Assembly (NCBI RefSeq): GCF_001676725.1
Contig: NZ_CP016172.1
Coordinates: 2,728,001 to 2,792,000 of the forward strand
Length of the DNA stretch: 64,000 bases
From: Bordetella flabilis
Lineage (GTDB): Bacteria; Pseudomonadota; Gammaproteobacteria; Burkholderiales; Burkholderiaceae_B
Direction of reading: 5' to 3'
The position numbers and the translations under genes are program-made. Positions 29,415 to 38,358 of the stretch are shown here, one piece after another; position 1 is the first letter of the stretch; every line of letters begins with the position of its first letter. The notes under the pieces are model-generated. The model saw only the letters and a list, made by a program, of their open reading frames with translations. It made no database searches and was not told where the DNA came from.

Positions 29415-30251
29415 CTACCCGAACGGGCGGGCGCGGCCGTCTGTGCGGTGCCGCAGCCATCGCAGCACCAGGAAAAGGGCGGTGGTCAGCAGGATTAGTA
29501 CGGTGGACAAGGCGATGATGGTCGGGTTGATGTCGTCGCGGATGCCGCTGAACATCTGCCGCGGAATGGTCGTTTGCCGGGGCCCGGCCAGGAACAGCGT
29601 CACGACGACCTCGTCGAAGGACACGGCGAAGGCGAACACCGCCCCGGTCAGAACGCCCGGCAGGATGATGGGCAGGGTGATACGCCGGAAGGTCTGTACA
29701 CCGGACGCGCCCAGGCTGGCGCTGGCCATCGCGAGGCGCCGGTCGTAACCCTTGAGCGTCGCCAGCACGGTAGTCACGACCAGCGGCGCGCCCAGGATCG
29801 CGTGCGCCAGCACCAGCCCCAGGTAGGTGTCGTTCAGCGCAAGGTCCGCGTAGAAAAAATACATGCCGACGCCCACCACGACGATGGGCGTGACGACCGG
29901 TGAAAGAATGATCGCCATGATGGCCCCGCGTCCGCGGAAATCGCCGCCTTGCAGGCCCAGCGCGCACAGGACGCCCAGCACTGTCGCCACGAGCGTCGCG
30001 GCCGGTGCCACGATGAAGCTGTTGCGCGCGGCCGTGATCCATTCCGGCGACGCCAACAGCGAGCGGTACCATTTCAGCGAATATCCCGTGATCGGGTATC
30101 CCAGGAAATGATTCTCGCTGAACGACAGCGGGATGATGGATACGATAGGCAGCAGCAGGAAGGCCAATACGCCATAGCCGATGCCGCGCAGCGCGTAGTA
30201 CCACGCTTTCTCGGCCGGCGACGTGTAGGGGGCGAACCGCGCGACACGCAT
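29415..30251 (-). CDS. ABC transporter permease (PotC-type)
   Basis: Inner-membrane permease of 278 residues with about six hydrophobic segments. The binding-protein-dependent motif is SLGASGVQTFRRITLPIILP (EAA loop) near 184-203, which docks on the ATPase. Start ATG at 30251 overlaps the stop of the other permease as TGATG, so the two are coupled. It is the PotC-like partner of a polyamine/opine-type importer. Confidence 0.9.
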   Translation of the reverse strand: MRVARFAPYTSPAEKAWYYALRGIGYGVLAFLLLPIVSIIPLSFSENHFLGYPITGYSLKWYRSLLASPEWITAARNSFIVAPAATLVATVLGVLCALGLQGGDFRGRGAIMAIILSPVVTPIVVVGVGMYFFYADLALNDTYLGLVLAHAILGAPLVVTTVLATLKGYDRRLAMASASLGASGVQTFRRITLPIILPGVLTGAVFAFAVSFDEVVVTLFLAGPRQTTIPRQMFSGIRDDINPTIIALSTVLILLTTALFLVLRWLRHRTDGRARPFG

Positions 30252-31537
30252 CAGGATCTCCGCAGTACCAGCATCCCGGTTCGCTTGAGCAGGATGAACA
30301 CGACATAGGAAAGCGCCGTGGCCAGCAACAGCACGGCGCCCAGCGCGCAGGCCAGGCCCCAGTTGATCTGCTGGTTGGTGAAATACGCGACGTAGTAGCT
30401 CATGAACTGGTCGCCCGCGCCGCCCAGCAGGCTGGGCGCGATGTAGTAGCCCAGGGCCATGATGAACACCAGCAGCGCGCCCGCCGATATGCCGGGCATG
30501 GTCTGGGGCACATAGATGCGCCAGAACGCCTGGAAGGGATGGCTGCCCAGCGAGATCGCAGCGCGCTGGTAGCCCGGGGGGATCTCTTTCATGACGCTGT
30601 ACAGCGGAAAAATCATGACCGGCAGCAGGATATGCGTCATGGAAACGTAGACGGCGATGCGGTGGAACAGCATATCGACCGGCTCGTCGATCAGGTGCAG
30701 TGCGCGCAACAGCGTGTTGACCAGGCCTTCGCGCTGCAGCAGCACCATCCACGCGGCAATGCGCACCAGTATCGAGCACCAGAAGGGGATCAGGATGCCG
30801 ATCATGACCCAGCTGGCCCGGCGCGCGGGCAAGGTCGTGAGCCAATAGGCGACCGGATAGCCCAGCACCAGGCAGAACAGCGTCACGACGGCGCTGACCC
30901 AGAACGTGCGGCCGAGAATGCGCAGGTAGACCGCATGGGACGGCTCCACCGCGTGGATGCGGCCGTCCGGATCCTGCGCCATGTCGATGGCCGTCAGCAC
31001 GAAGTACGGCGTCAACGGCGACGCGGCGCGGGCCAGGACCTGCCAATACGACAGCTCGCCCCAACGGCGGTCGGCATCCAACAGGGCGGCGCGGGCCGTG
31101 GCCGGCGCGAGCGTCCCGGCTTGCCGGGCCTGCCCCAGCGCACGGGCCGTGCGCTGGATGAGGACGCGAAAGCCGCGCTGCTCGTACTCCAGGCGCTGCG
31201 CCATGCGTCCCAGTGCCCGGTCGCCGGCGGCGGCGAGCAGGTCGGCGACGAAGCTTTGGTAGACGGCATCGTCGGGCAGCGCGGTCCGGTCCCACGCCGC
31301 CAAGGCGGGAGCGCTGCGGGGCAGCGCGTCGCGCACCTCGGGGCTCCACACCGCCAGGGTCAGCAGCTTGGCGATGGGCAGCACGAAGAACAGCACCATG
31401 AAAACCAGCAATGGCGCGATGAAGGCCAGGGCCACCTGCGTACGCTTGCGGCGCTCGCGGCGCAGCGCCGCCTTCGGGTCGGCCACGGCGCCGGCGGCGC
31501 CGCGGGCAAGCGCCGTGGGCTGCGTCGTAATGAACAT
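30251..31537 (-). CDS. ABC transporter permease (PotB-type) with large periplasmic insert
   Basis: A 428-residue permease, longer than the usual 280-300. After the first membrane helix (about 33-58, FIAPLLVFMVLFFVLPIAKL) there is an insert of about 140 residues before the next helix, seen in some PotB/opine permeases. The EAA loop is AISLGSHPFQAFWRIYVPQT near 333-352. It overlaps the downstream permease by one base and follows the receptor by 27 bp. Confidence 0.9.
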   Translation of the reverse strand: MFITTQPTALARGAAGAVADPKAALRRERRKRTQVALAFIAPLLVFMVLFFVLPIAKLLTLAVWSPEVRDALPRSAPALAAWDRTALPDDAVYQSFVADLLAAAGDRALGRMAQRLEYEQRGFRVLIQRTARALGQARQAGTLAPATARAALLDADRRWGELSYWQVLARAASPLTPYFVLTAIDMAQDPDGRIHAVEPSHAVYLRILGRTFWVSAVVTLFCLVLGYPVAYWLTTLPARRASWVMIGILIPFWCSILVRIAAWMVLLQREGLVNTLLRALHLIDEPVDMLFHRIAVYVSMTHILLPVMIFPLYSVMKEIPPGYQRAAISLGSHPFQAFWRIYVPQTMPGISAGALLVFIMALGYYIAPSLLGGAGDQFMSYYVAYFTNQQINWGLACALGAVLLLATALSYVVFILLKRTGMLVLRRS

Positions 31538-31564
31538 GTCAACGCCCGTCCATGCCGGATGCCA

Positions 31565-32602
31565 TCAACGTGCGGCCCAGACGGCGAAGCGCTGGTCCAG
31601 GTCGTCGCCGTGCTCGTTCCAGAACGAGGCGCTCTGGATCAGGGCGGTTTTCATGTTTTCCGGCGAATTCGGCATGACCGCCAGTTGCTCCGGCGTCATC
31701 TGCTTGAAGGCGTCGACATTGACCGGGCCGTTCGGATAGATCGTGACGAACTCCTTCTGCACGGGCGACTGCAGCGTATAGGCGATGTACTTCTGCGCCA
31801 GCGCCTTGTTCGGCGCACCCTTGGGGATCACCCAGTAGTCGAGGTCCGACAGGGTCTGGCGCCAGACGATGCCGACATTGCCTCCTTCGCTGATGGCCGT
31901 ACGGATGCGGCCGCCGAAGGCACTCGTCATGGCGACGTCGCCGGCAAGCAGTATTTGCGGCGGCTGGGCGCCGGCGGTCCACCACTGTATGTGCGGCCGA
32001 AGCTTGTCCAGCTGCCGGAAGGCACGGTCGACGCCCGCGGGGGTGCTCAGCGTGGCGTAGACGTCCCGGGGCGCCACGCCGTCGGCCATCAGCGCGAATT
32101 CGAGCGTGCCGCGGGCGCTCTTGCGCAGTCCCCGCTTGCCGGGGAAGCGATTCACGTCCCAGAAGTCCTTCCATCCGGTCGGCGCTTCCTTGACCAGGCC
32201 CTTGTTGTAGGCCAGCACGGTGGCCCATACGAAGAAGCCGGCCCCGCACTCGGTCACGGCCTGCGGCAGGAACTGCGACTTGCCGCCCAGGGACTGCCAG
32301 TCCAGCGGTTCATACAGCCCCTGATCGCAGCCGCGCTCGACGTCGGCGGATTCCACCTCCACCACATCCCAGGTCACGCGGCCGGCGTCCACCATGGCCT
32401 TGACCTTGGCCTGCTCGCCAGCGTATTCGGCCACGGTGACGGAGATGCCGCTGGACCGAATGAAAGGCTCGACGAACGCCTTGCGCTGTGCGGCGCCGTT
32501 GGCGCCGCCGTAGTTCACCACGGTCAGCGCGTCCTGCGCGGGCGCGTTCCCGGCCAGCAGGCCAAGCAGCATGCCGGCGGCCATCTTCGTTTGGATATGC
32601 AT
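31565..32602 (-). CDS. ABC transporter substrate-binding protein (PotD/PotF type)
   Basis: A periplasmic receptor of the polyamine/opine/Fe class, 345 residues. The signal peptide MHIQTKMAAGMLLGLLAGNA ends at PAQ. The mature segment ALTVVNYGGANGAAQRKAFV and WDVVEVESADVERGCDQGL are typical. GGAG lies 7 nt before the ATG at 32602. It sits between the ATPase and permease genes. Ligand cannot be read from sequence; the family also covers other cationic or organic substrates. Confidence 0.88.
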   Translation of the reverse strand: MHIQTKMAAGMLLGLLAGNAPAQDALTVVNYGGANGAAQRKAFVEPFIRSSGISVTVAEYAGEQAKVKAMVDAGRVTWDVVEVESADVERGCDQGLYEPLDWQSLGGKSQFLPQAVTECGAGFFVWATVLAYNKGLVKEAPTGWKDFWDVNRFPGKRGLRKSARGTLEFALMADGVAPRDVYATLSTPAGVDRAFRQLDKLRPHIQWWTAGAQPPQILLAGDVAMTSAFGGRIRTAISEGGNVGIVWRQTLSDLDYWVIPKGAPNKALAQKYIAYTLQSPVQKEFVTIYPNGPVNVDAFKQMTPEQLAVMPNSPENMKTALIQSASFWNEHGDDLDQRFAVWAAR

Positions 32603-32632
32603 CTGTTTTCTCCAGAAACCGGGTGAAGGCGA

Positions 32633-33727
32633 CTATGGGAAGACCCGCAGGTGGGGCGGGGAGAAGCCCAGTTCGATGGGCTGGCCAGGCTGGAAGTCAC
32701 GCAGGCAGGGATCTTCCAGGCTGACCTTGACGAAGCAGGGCATCAACGCGCCCTGCACGTCGCAACGCAGCCGGAAATGGTCACCGTGGTAGATCAGGCC
32801 CAGGGCCGTGGCGCCAAGCCGGTTCACGGCCGCCTGGCCGGGGGCCAGCACGTTCAGGCGCTCCGGGCGCACGCAGGCATGGACGGGCGTGCCGGCCGCC
32901 AGACCGGTATCGGCCGTTCCCCATACGCAGGTGCCGTCGGCGAGCCGGATCTGGCACCGTTCGCCGGCGCCGTCCACGACCACGCCGTGGAACTGGTTGC
33001 TGTCGCCCACGAAGTTGGCCACGGTGCGGTTCGACGGCGTTTCGTAAAGACACCGTACCTGGTCGATCTGCTGGATGCGGCCCGCATCGAATATCGCCAC
33101 GCGATCGGACATGGTCAGTGCCTCGCCCTGGTCATGGGTGACGTACACCACCGTCAGGTTGAGCGACCGATGCAGTTCCTTGATCTCCAGCTGCATGTGC
33201 TCGCGCAGCCGCTTGTCCAGTGCGCCGAGCGGTTCGTCCATCAGCACCAGCGGCGGATCGAAGATCAGCGCCCGGGCCAGCGCGACGCGTTGCTGTTGTC
33301 CGCCCGACAGCTGTGCCGGGCGCCGTTTGCCATAAGGACCCATCTGCACCATCTCCAGCGCCTGCGCCACCCGTCGCGCGATGCTGTCGCGGTCGACGCG
33401 CCGGATCGCCAGCGGATAGGCGACGTTCTGTTCGACCGTGAGGTGGGGAAACAGCGCGTAGCTCTGGAACACCACGCCTATCTGGCGTTTATGCGGCGGG
33501 ATACGGTTGATGACGCGGCCTTCCAGCGTGATCTCGCCGTGCGTCGGATACTCGAAGCCGGCCAGCATCATCAGGCAGGTCGTCTTGCCGGAGCCCGAGG
33601 GGCCCAGCAGCGTCAGGAATTCGCCTCGATGGATGTCGAGGTCGAGACCTTGCACCACGTACTGCTCGCCGTCATAGCTCTTGTCGACGGCGCGGAAGCT
33701 GACGAGAACGTCGTCCGAACGTGCCAT
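32633..33727 (-). CDS. ABC transporter ATP-binding protein (PotA-type)
   Basis: A cytoplasmic ATPase of 364 residues and the first gene of the importer operon. Walker A is GPSGSGKTTCL near 40-50; the signature is LSGGQQQRVALARAL near 140-154; Walker B is PLVLMDEPLGALD. A C-terminal TOBE domain (about 285-364) matches PotA. The start is ATG 33727, just after GGGGGAAG; the open frame continues 42 codons upstream without similarity. It diverges from the leuC-like gene with 275 bp between starts. Confidence 0.93.
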   Translation of the reverse strand: MARSDDVLVSFRAVDKSYDGEQYVVQGLDLDIHRGEFLTLLGPSGSGKTTCLMMLAGFEYPTHGEITLEGRVINRIPPHKRQIGVVFQSYALFPHLTVEQNVAYPLAIRRVDRDSIARRVAQALEMVQMGPYGKRRPAQLSGGQQQRVALARALIFDPPLVLMDEPLGALDKRLREHMQLEIKELHRSLNLTVVYVTHDQGEALTMSDRVAIFDAGRIQQIDQVRCLYETPSNRTVANFVGDSNQFHGVVVDGAGERCQIRLADGTCVWGTADTGLAAGTPVHACVRPERLNVLAPGQAAVNRLGATALGLIYHGDHFRLRCDVQGALMPCFVKVSLEDPCLRDFQPGQPIELGFSPPHLRVFP

Positions 33728-34002
33728 TCTTCCCCCTGGCCCGGAATTCGCGGGAGGGCGGTGAGTGCGGTCATCGCGTGCTGCCGGATGGACCCCTGCC
33801 TCCCGCTCCTTGATGACGGCAACGTTACAGAGACGTCCATGGGCACACAACACGTTGATGGGAAAGCCGCATTCGCGAAAAACGATGCAGCCGCGCCCTC
33901 GTCATTCGCGTAGCTGGCCTGCCTATCCACGAATTTACGGCGCCCGGGCCCATGCCTAGACTTGCGCCTGGTCCACGTTCGGCCTTGGGAGGCGGAAGCA
34001 GC
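33728..34002. other. Divergent control region between the ABC operon and leuC-like operon
   Basis: A 275-bp gap with two copies of CATTCGCG (33869 and 33903) and a TTCGCGAA palindrome in the first. These may be regulator sites shared by both operons. No promoter is clear and no gene is apparent. Confidence 0.4.
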
Positions 34003-35433
34003 ATGCCAGGCGACTTGCAGTCAGCAACGACGCTGTTCGACAAAATTTGGCGGCAGCATGTCGTCCTGGAACGCGACGACGGCCAGACGCTGCTTTATAT
34101 CGACCGCCATTACGTCGGCGACGACCTGCCCATCGACACGTTTCGCTCGCTGCACCGGCGCGGCATTCCCATCCGACGGGCGGATACGATCGTCGCCTCG
34201 CCCGACCACTACGCCCCGACCGCGGGTGCGCGCATGGAAGACGTGGTGGACGATCAGCGGCGCGCCATGATCCTGGAACTCAGGCAGCAGTCGGAACGGG
34301 CGGGCTTCACCTATTTCGGGCTGGGCGACGCGCGCCAAGGCATCGTCCACGTCGTGGGCCCGGAGCAGGGGCTCACCTTGCCCGGCATGACCGTCGTCTG
34401 CGGCGACAGCCACACCGCCACGCACGGCGCGCTGGGCACTTTCGCGCTGGGCATCGGCGCCACCGAAGTGGCGCACGTCCTGGCCACCCAGACGCTATGG
34501 CAGCGCAAGCCGGCCACGATGCGGGTGCGCCTGGACGGCACGGCTCCTTTCGGGGTGACGGCCAAGGACATCATCATGGCCGTGATCCGCCAGATCGGCG
34601 CCGCGGGCGCCGCCGGACACGTGATCGAATACCAGGGCTCCGCCGTGCAGGCCTTGTCCATGGAAGGCCGCATGACGCTGTGCAATATGTCGATCGAAGC
34701 AGGCGCGCGGGCCGGCCTGGTGGCGCCTGACGAGGTGGCCCTGGATTACCTGCGCGGACGCCCCGGCACGCCCGTCGGCGCGCAATGGGACGAACTGGTG
34801 GCGCGCTGCCGGACCTTGCGCAGCGACGCGGACGCGGTGTTCGACCGCGAAGTCACGCTGGACGTATCCGGCCTTGCGCCCATGGTCACCTGGGGTACAT
34901 CGCCGGCGCAGGCCATGACCATCGCGGAGCGGATTCCATCGCGCGACGCCATCGAGCCCGGCGATGCGCGGCTGCGCTTCGACGACGCGCTGCGGTATAT
35001 GGATCTGGGCCCCGGGCTCGCGCTCGCCGGCCTGCCCGTGGACCGGGTCTTCATCGGTTCCTGTACCAACGGCCGGATCGAGGACCTGCGCCTGGCCGCC
35101 AGCCTGGTCCAGGGCAGGGTGGCCAGGGTGCCCGCCCTGGTGGTGCCCGGGTCCGGGCTCGTGCGGCGGCAGGCCGAGGCGGAAGGCCTGGACCGCATCT
35201 TCCTGGACGCCGGCATGCAGTGGGGCCAGCCGGGCTGTTCGATGTGCCTGGCCATCAACGGCGATGCGGGCCGGCCGGGCGAACGCTGCGTGTCGACCTC
35301 CAACCGCAATTTCGTCGGCCGGCAGGGACGGGGCGTCAGGACCCATCTGGTCAACCCGGGCATGGCGGCCGCGGCGGCGATCCACGGCCGCCTCGTCGAC
35401 TATCGCAACGAGCTTCCCCATGCCGCCCTTTGA
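34003..35433 (+). CDS. 3-isopropylmalate dehydratase large subunit-like (aconitase family)
   Basis: The [4Fe-4S] hydro-lyase large subunit, 476 residues, closely resembling LeuC. TLFDKIWRQHVV opens the chain. VCGDSHTATHGALG lies near 129-142. Cluster cysteines are C354 (GSCTNGRIEDLR), C412 and C415 (GCSMC). STSNRNFVGRQGRG follows. The start at 34003 has GGAGG upstream; the open frame from 33952 adds 17 unconserved residues. It overlaps the small-subunit gene by 14 nt. With the next two genes it could be a leucine set or a paralogue acting on another alkylmalate. Confidence 0.9.
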   Translation: MPGDLQSATTLFDKIWRQHVVLERDDGQTLLYIDRHYVGDDLPIDTFRSLHRRGIPIRRADTIVASPDHYAPTAGARMEDVVDDQRRAMILELRQQSERAGFTYFGLGDARQGIVHVVGPEQGLTLPGMTVVCGDSHTATHGALGTFALGIGATEVAHVLATQTLWQRKPATMRVRLDGTAPFGVTAKDIIMAVIRQIGAAGAAGHVIEYQGSAVQALSMEGRMTLCNMSIEAGARAGLVAPDEVALDYLRGRPGTPVGAQWDELVARCRTLRSDADAVFDREVTLDVSGLAPMVTWGTSPAQAMTIAERIPSRDAIEPGDARLRFDDALRYMDLGPGLALAGLPVDRVFIGSCTNGRIEDLRLAASLVQGRVARVPALVVPGSGLVRRQAEAEGLDRIFLDAGMQWGQPGCSMCLAINGDAGRPGERCVSTSNRNFVGRQGRGVRTHLVNPGMAAAAAIHGRLVDYRNELPHAAL

Positions 35434-36007
35434 CATCCTGCGCGCGTGCGCCGTGCCCATGGCGGGGCGCGACATCAATACCGACCAAATCGTCCCGGCC
35501 CGGTTCATGCACCTGCCCAGGGAGGACTACGGACGCTATTGCTTCCATGACCTGCGTTTCGACGGCGAAGGCAGGCCCGTCGAGGAATTCGTGCTGAATC
35601 AGGCGCGATACCGTGGCGCGCGCATCCTGCTGGCCGACCGCAATTTCGGCTGCGGATCGTCACGCGAGCATGCCGTGTACACCCTGGTCGATTTCGGGCT
35701 ACGGGCGATCATCGCGCCCAGCTTCGGCGATATCTTCCGCATCAACTGCTACAAGAACGGCCTGCTGCCCATCGAAGTACCGGATGCGCGCGCCGACGCG
35801 TGGCGTGCGGCCGTTGCCGCCGACCCGGCGATCGAGCTGTGCATCGATTTGCCGGGCCAGGTAGTGACCGGACCGGGCGCGCAACGCCTTTCTTTCGAGA
35901 TCGATCCCTTCAGCAAGCACTGCCTGGTCCAAGGGCTGGACGAGATCGACTACACCCTGGGACTCGCCGCGCATATCGACCGCTACGAAGCCCGCAACAC
36001 CCGATAA
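35420..36007 (+). CDS. 3-isopropylmalate dehydratase small subunit-like
   Basis: The swivel subunit, 195 residues, partner of the preceding LeuC-like protein. The core [20 protein letters not shown] (about 73-92) keeps the substrate-contacting GSSRE loop. Immediately after it, VY replaces the PW usual in LeuD (HAPWAL), and [11 protein letters not shown] replaces the usual xxNxxKNGxLP. Early [15 protein letters not shown] is family typical. The start at 35420 overlaps the leuC-like gene by 14 nt, so translation is coupled. Confidence 0.9.
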   Translation: MPPFDILRACAVPMAGRDINTDQIVPARFMHLPREDYGRYCFHDLRFDGEGRPVEEFVLNQARYRGARILLADRNFGCGSSREHAVYTLVDFGLRAIIAPSFGDIFRINCYKNGLLPIEVPDARADAWRAAVAADPAIELCIDLPGQVVTGPGAQRLSFEIDPFSKHCLVQGLDEIDYTLGLAAHIDRYEARNTR

Positions 36008-36020
36008 GGTAGCTCGTCAA

Positions 36021-37103
36021 ATGACCATGAAGATTGCAGTCCTGCCCGGCGATGGCATCGGCCCTGAAGTGACCCGGCAGGCCTTGAAGGTGCTGGACGT
36101 GCTGGCCGGCGAAGGATTGAATTTCGAACGCCAGGAGGCCTTGATCGGCGGGTGCGCGTACGAAGCCACGGGACATCCCTTGCCCCCCTCCACCCTGGAT
36201 CTGGCGCGCCGCGCGGACGCCATTCTCTTCGGTGCGGAAGGCGGGTTCCAGTACGAGACCTTGCCGCGCGGGCTGCGCCCGGGCGATGCCCTGCTGGCCG
36301 TGCGCAAGCAACTCGACCTGTACGCCAACTACCGGCCCATCGTTACGTTCGAGGCGCTGCTGGATGCGTCGCCCTTCAAGCCGGAGCACGTGCGGGGCCT
36401 GGACATCCTGCTGATTCGGGAATTGACCTCCGACCTGTATTTCGGCGAGCCGCGCGGGATCGCCGTCGAGGGCGGCCTGCGGGTGGGCACCAATACCATG
36501 CGCTACGACGAAACGGAAATCGCCCGGGTGGTCCACACCGCGTTCCAGGCCGCGCGCCAGCGCGGCCGGCGCCTGTGTTCCGTGGACAAGGCCAATGTGC
36601 TGGAGTCCATGGAGCTGTGGCGCACCGTCGTCGACGAGGTGGCGCCTTCTTACCCCGATGTGGAACTGACCCATCTGTACGTCGATGCGGCCGCCATGGC
36701 GCTGGTACGCGATCCACGGCAGTTCGACGTCATCGTCACCGGCAACCTGTTCGGCGATATCCTGTCGGACGAAGCGTCCATGCTGACCGGCTCCCTGGGC
36801 ATGCTGCCGTCGGCGTCGATCAACGCCGGCGGCAAGGGACTGTTCGAGCCGGTGCACGGCTGCGCGCCGGACATCGCCAACCAGGATATCGCCAATCCGC
36901 TCGCGTCCATCCTGTCGGCCGCCATGATGTTGCGGCATGGCCTGCGCCAACCGGTAGCGGCCGACCGCATCGAGGCGGCCGTGCGGCACGTGTTGGCAAA
37001 CGGCATCCGTACCCGTGATATCGCCCAGCCTGGCGCGCAAATCGTCGGTACCCAGGCCATGGGCGACGCGGTGGCCAGCGCGCTGCGGGCCAACCGCCGC
37101 TAG
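36021..37103 (+). CDS. 3-isopropylmalate dehydrogenase-like decarboxylating dehydrogenase
   Basis: An NAD-dependent beta-decarboxylating dehydrogenase, 360 residues, LeuB-like. [15 protein letters not shown] opens the chain. Metal and substrate residues lie in [13 protein letters not shown], in [20 protein letters not shown], and in [14 protein letters not shown]. The substrate loop reads [20 protein letters not shown], where typical LeuB has NLRPAK, hinting at a different side chain. It starts 13 bp after the small subunit. Its stop codon shares CTAG with the stop of the convergent LysR gene. Confidence 0.9.
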   Translation: MTMKIAVLPGDGIGPEVTRQALKVLDVLAGEGLNFERQEALIGGCAYEATGHPLPPSTLDLARRADAILFGAEGGFQYETLPRGLRPGDALLAVRKQLDLYANYRPIVTFEALLDASPFKPEHVRGLDILLIRELTSDLYFGEPRGIAVEGGLRVGTNTMRYDETEIARVVHTAFQAARQRGRRLCSVDKANVLESMELWRTVVDEVAPSYPDVELTHLYVDAAAMALVRDPRQFDVIVTGNLFGDILSDEASMLTGSLGMLPSASINAGGKGLFEPVHGCAPDIANQDIANPLASILSAAMMLRHGLRQPVAADRIEAAVRHVLANGIRTRDIAQPGAQIVGTQAMGDAVASALRANRR

Positions 37104-38092
37104 CGTGGCGGCGCCGCTGGGGTACTGGCCAGGCGGTTGGCGGCCGCACAGGACAGGAAGTGCTCCATCAGCAGCCGCGTCGCCGTCGGCAGATAGTCGG
37201 TGGCCCGTGCGCAGATCTTGTATTGCCGCGTGGCCCACGGTTCATCCAGCGGCACCAGGACCAAGCCCATTCCGGGCTGCATGCGCTGCGTGAAGCTGTC
37301 GGGAATGATCGCCAGGCCGAAGCCTGCCACCGCCATGCTGCAGGCCGCGTCATAACCGCCCACCCGGATACGGCTACGCAGGACCATCCCGAGCAGGTTG
37401 GCCTCATGCAGCAGCAGGGCCTGCATCGAACTGTTCGCCTCCTGTTCGATGACCTCGAATTCCAGCACTTCGTGGTAGCGCAGCGTCGCGTGCCCGGATA
37501 GCTCATGGTCACGCGGCATCGCCACCATCAGGCGGTCGGAATAGCAGGGCACCGCATGCAGGTCCGGGGTGGGCAGCTCGCCCCAGAAGATCCCGATGTC
37601 GGTAGCGTTCTCCTGGACCAGGGGGATGACCGCCGTGCTGACTTCCGCCTTCAGGTCGATGCGGATTTGCGGGTATTGCTGCGCGAAGGAACTGAGCGCG
37701 TCGGGCACGAACCGGTACAGCGCCGATTCGCTGGTGGCGATGCGCACATGCCCGCGTGCGCCAGTGGAGAAATCCCCGATGTGCGCCTCCAACTGCGCCA
37801 TGTCGCGCAGGATGGCGCGGGCGTGCTGCAGGAAGGCTTCGCCCGCGGGAGTGGGGCTTATCCCCTTGCGGTGCCGCGACAGCAATTGCGCCTGGGTGGC
37901 ATGTTCCAGGTCGGCGATGCGCTTGCTGGCCGCCGACGGCGCGATGAACTCGCGCTGCGCCGCCTTGGCGATGCTTTGCTCTTCCACCGTGGCGACGAAG
38001 AGCTTCAGTGTCACGAAGTCCAGCCGGGATGAAAGGTTCAGGGGCCAGCGTGCGGGCGCTTTGGCCCGCGGGGCGGCAGGTTCGGTCGGCAT
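37100..38092 (-). CDS. LysR-family transcriptional regulator
   Basis: A 330-residue LysR protein with an N-terminal helix-turn-helix ([20 protein letters not shown], about 43-62) and an effector domain. The start at 38092 gives 30 residues before the conserved [15 protein letters not shown]; the open frame extends 62 codons further without similarity. It is convergent with the leuB-like gene, stop codons overlapping in CTAG. It is the likely regulator of the leuCDB-like set, although LysR genes usually sit divergent, so this is an inference from neighbourhood only. Confidence 0.88.
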   Translation of the reverse strand: MPTEPAAPRAKAPARWPLNLSSRLDFVTLKLFVATVEEQSIAKAAQREFIAPSAASKRIADLEHATQAQLLSRHRKGISPTPAGEAFLQHARAILRDMAQLEAHIGDFSTGARGHVRIATSESALYRFVPDALSSFAQQYPQIRIDLKAEVSTAVIPLVQENATDIGIFWGELPTPDLHAVPCYSDRLMVAMPRDHELSGHATLRYHEVLEFEVIEQEANSSMQALLLHEANLLGMVLRSRIRVGGYDAACSMAVAGFGLAIIPDSFTQRMQPGMGLVLVPLDEPWATRQYKICARATDYLPTATRLLMEHFLSCAAANRLASTPAAPPR

Positions 38093-38333
38093 CTCGATTT
38101 CCCGATGGCACCCACGCGCATCGCGCATGCCGTGCTTCCGTGTTGTGCATTCTTGCTGCGTTCTGGCGGGCAGCATACCTGCCGGAACCAGGCGGCTCAA
38201 CGCGGATGTTCCCGCAGTCGCCAGGCGATGCGCCCCGACGCGCCGCGCTTGCCCGCCCCATGGCGCCGCGCCGGGCAAGCGGCCCGGACGCCGAAAGGCG
38301 GTAAGCCGGAACGTGGGGAGGCGGGCAGGGATA

Positions 38334-38353
38334 TACTGTATGCAAATACAGTA
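38334..38353. promoter_or_regulatory. LexA (SOS) box upstream of the nuclease-helicase gene
   Basis: TACTGTATGCAAATACAGTA contains CTG-N10-CAG with extended flanks matching the LexA consensus TACTGTATATATATACAGTA at all but three central positions. It lies 5 bp before the first possible start (38359) and overlaps TATACT at 38332, a plausible -10. LexA bound here would block transcription until DNA damage. Confidence 0.85.
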
Positions 38354-38358
38354 TTTAT

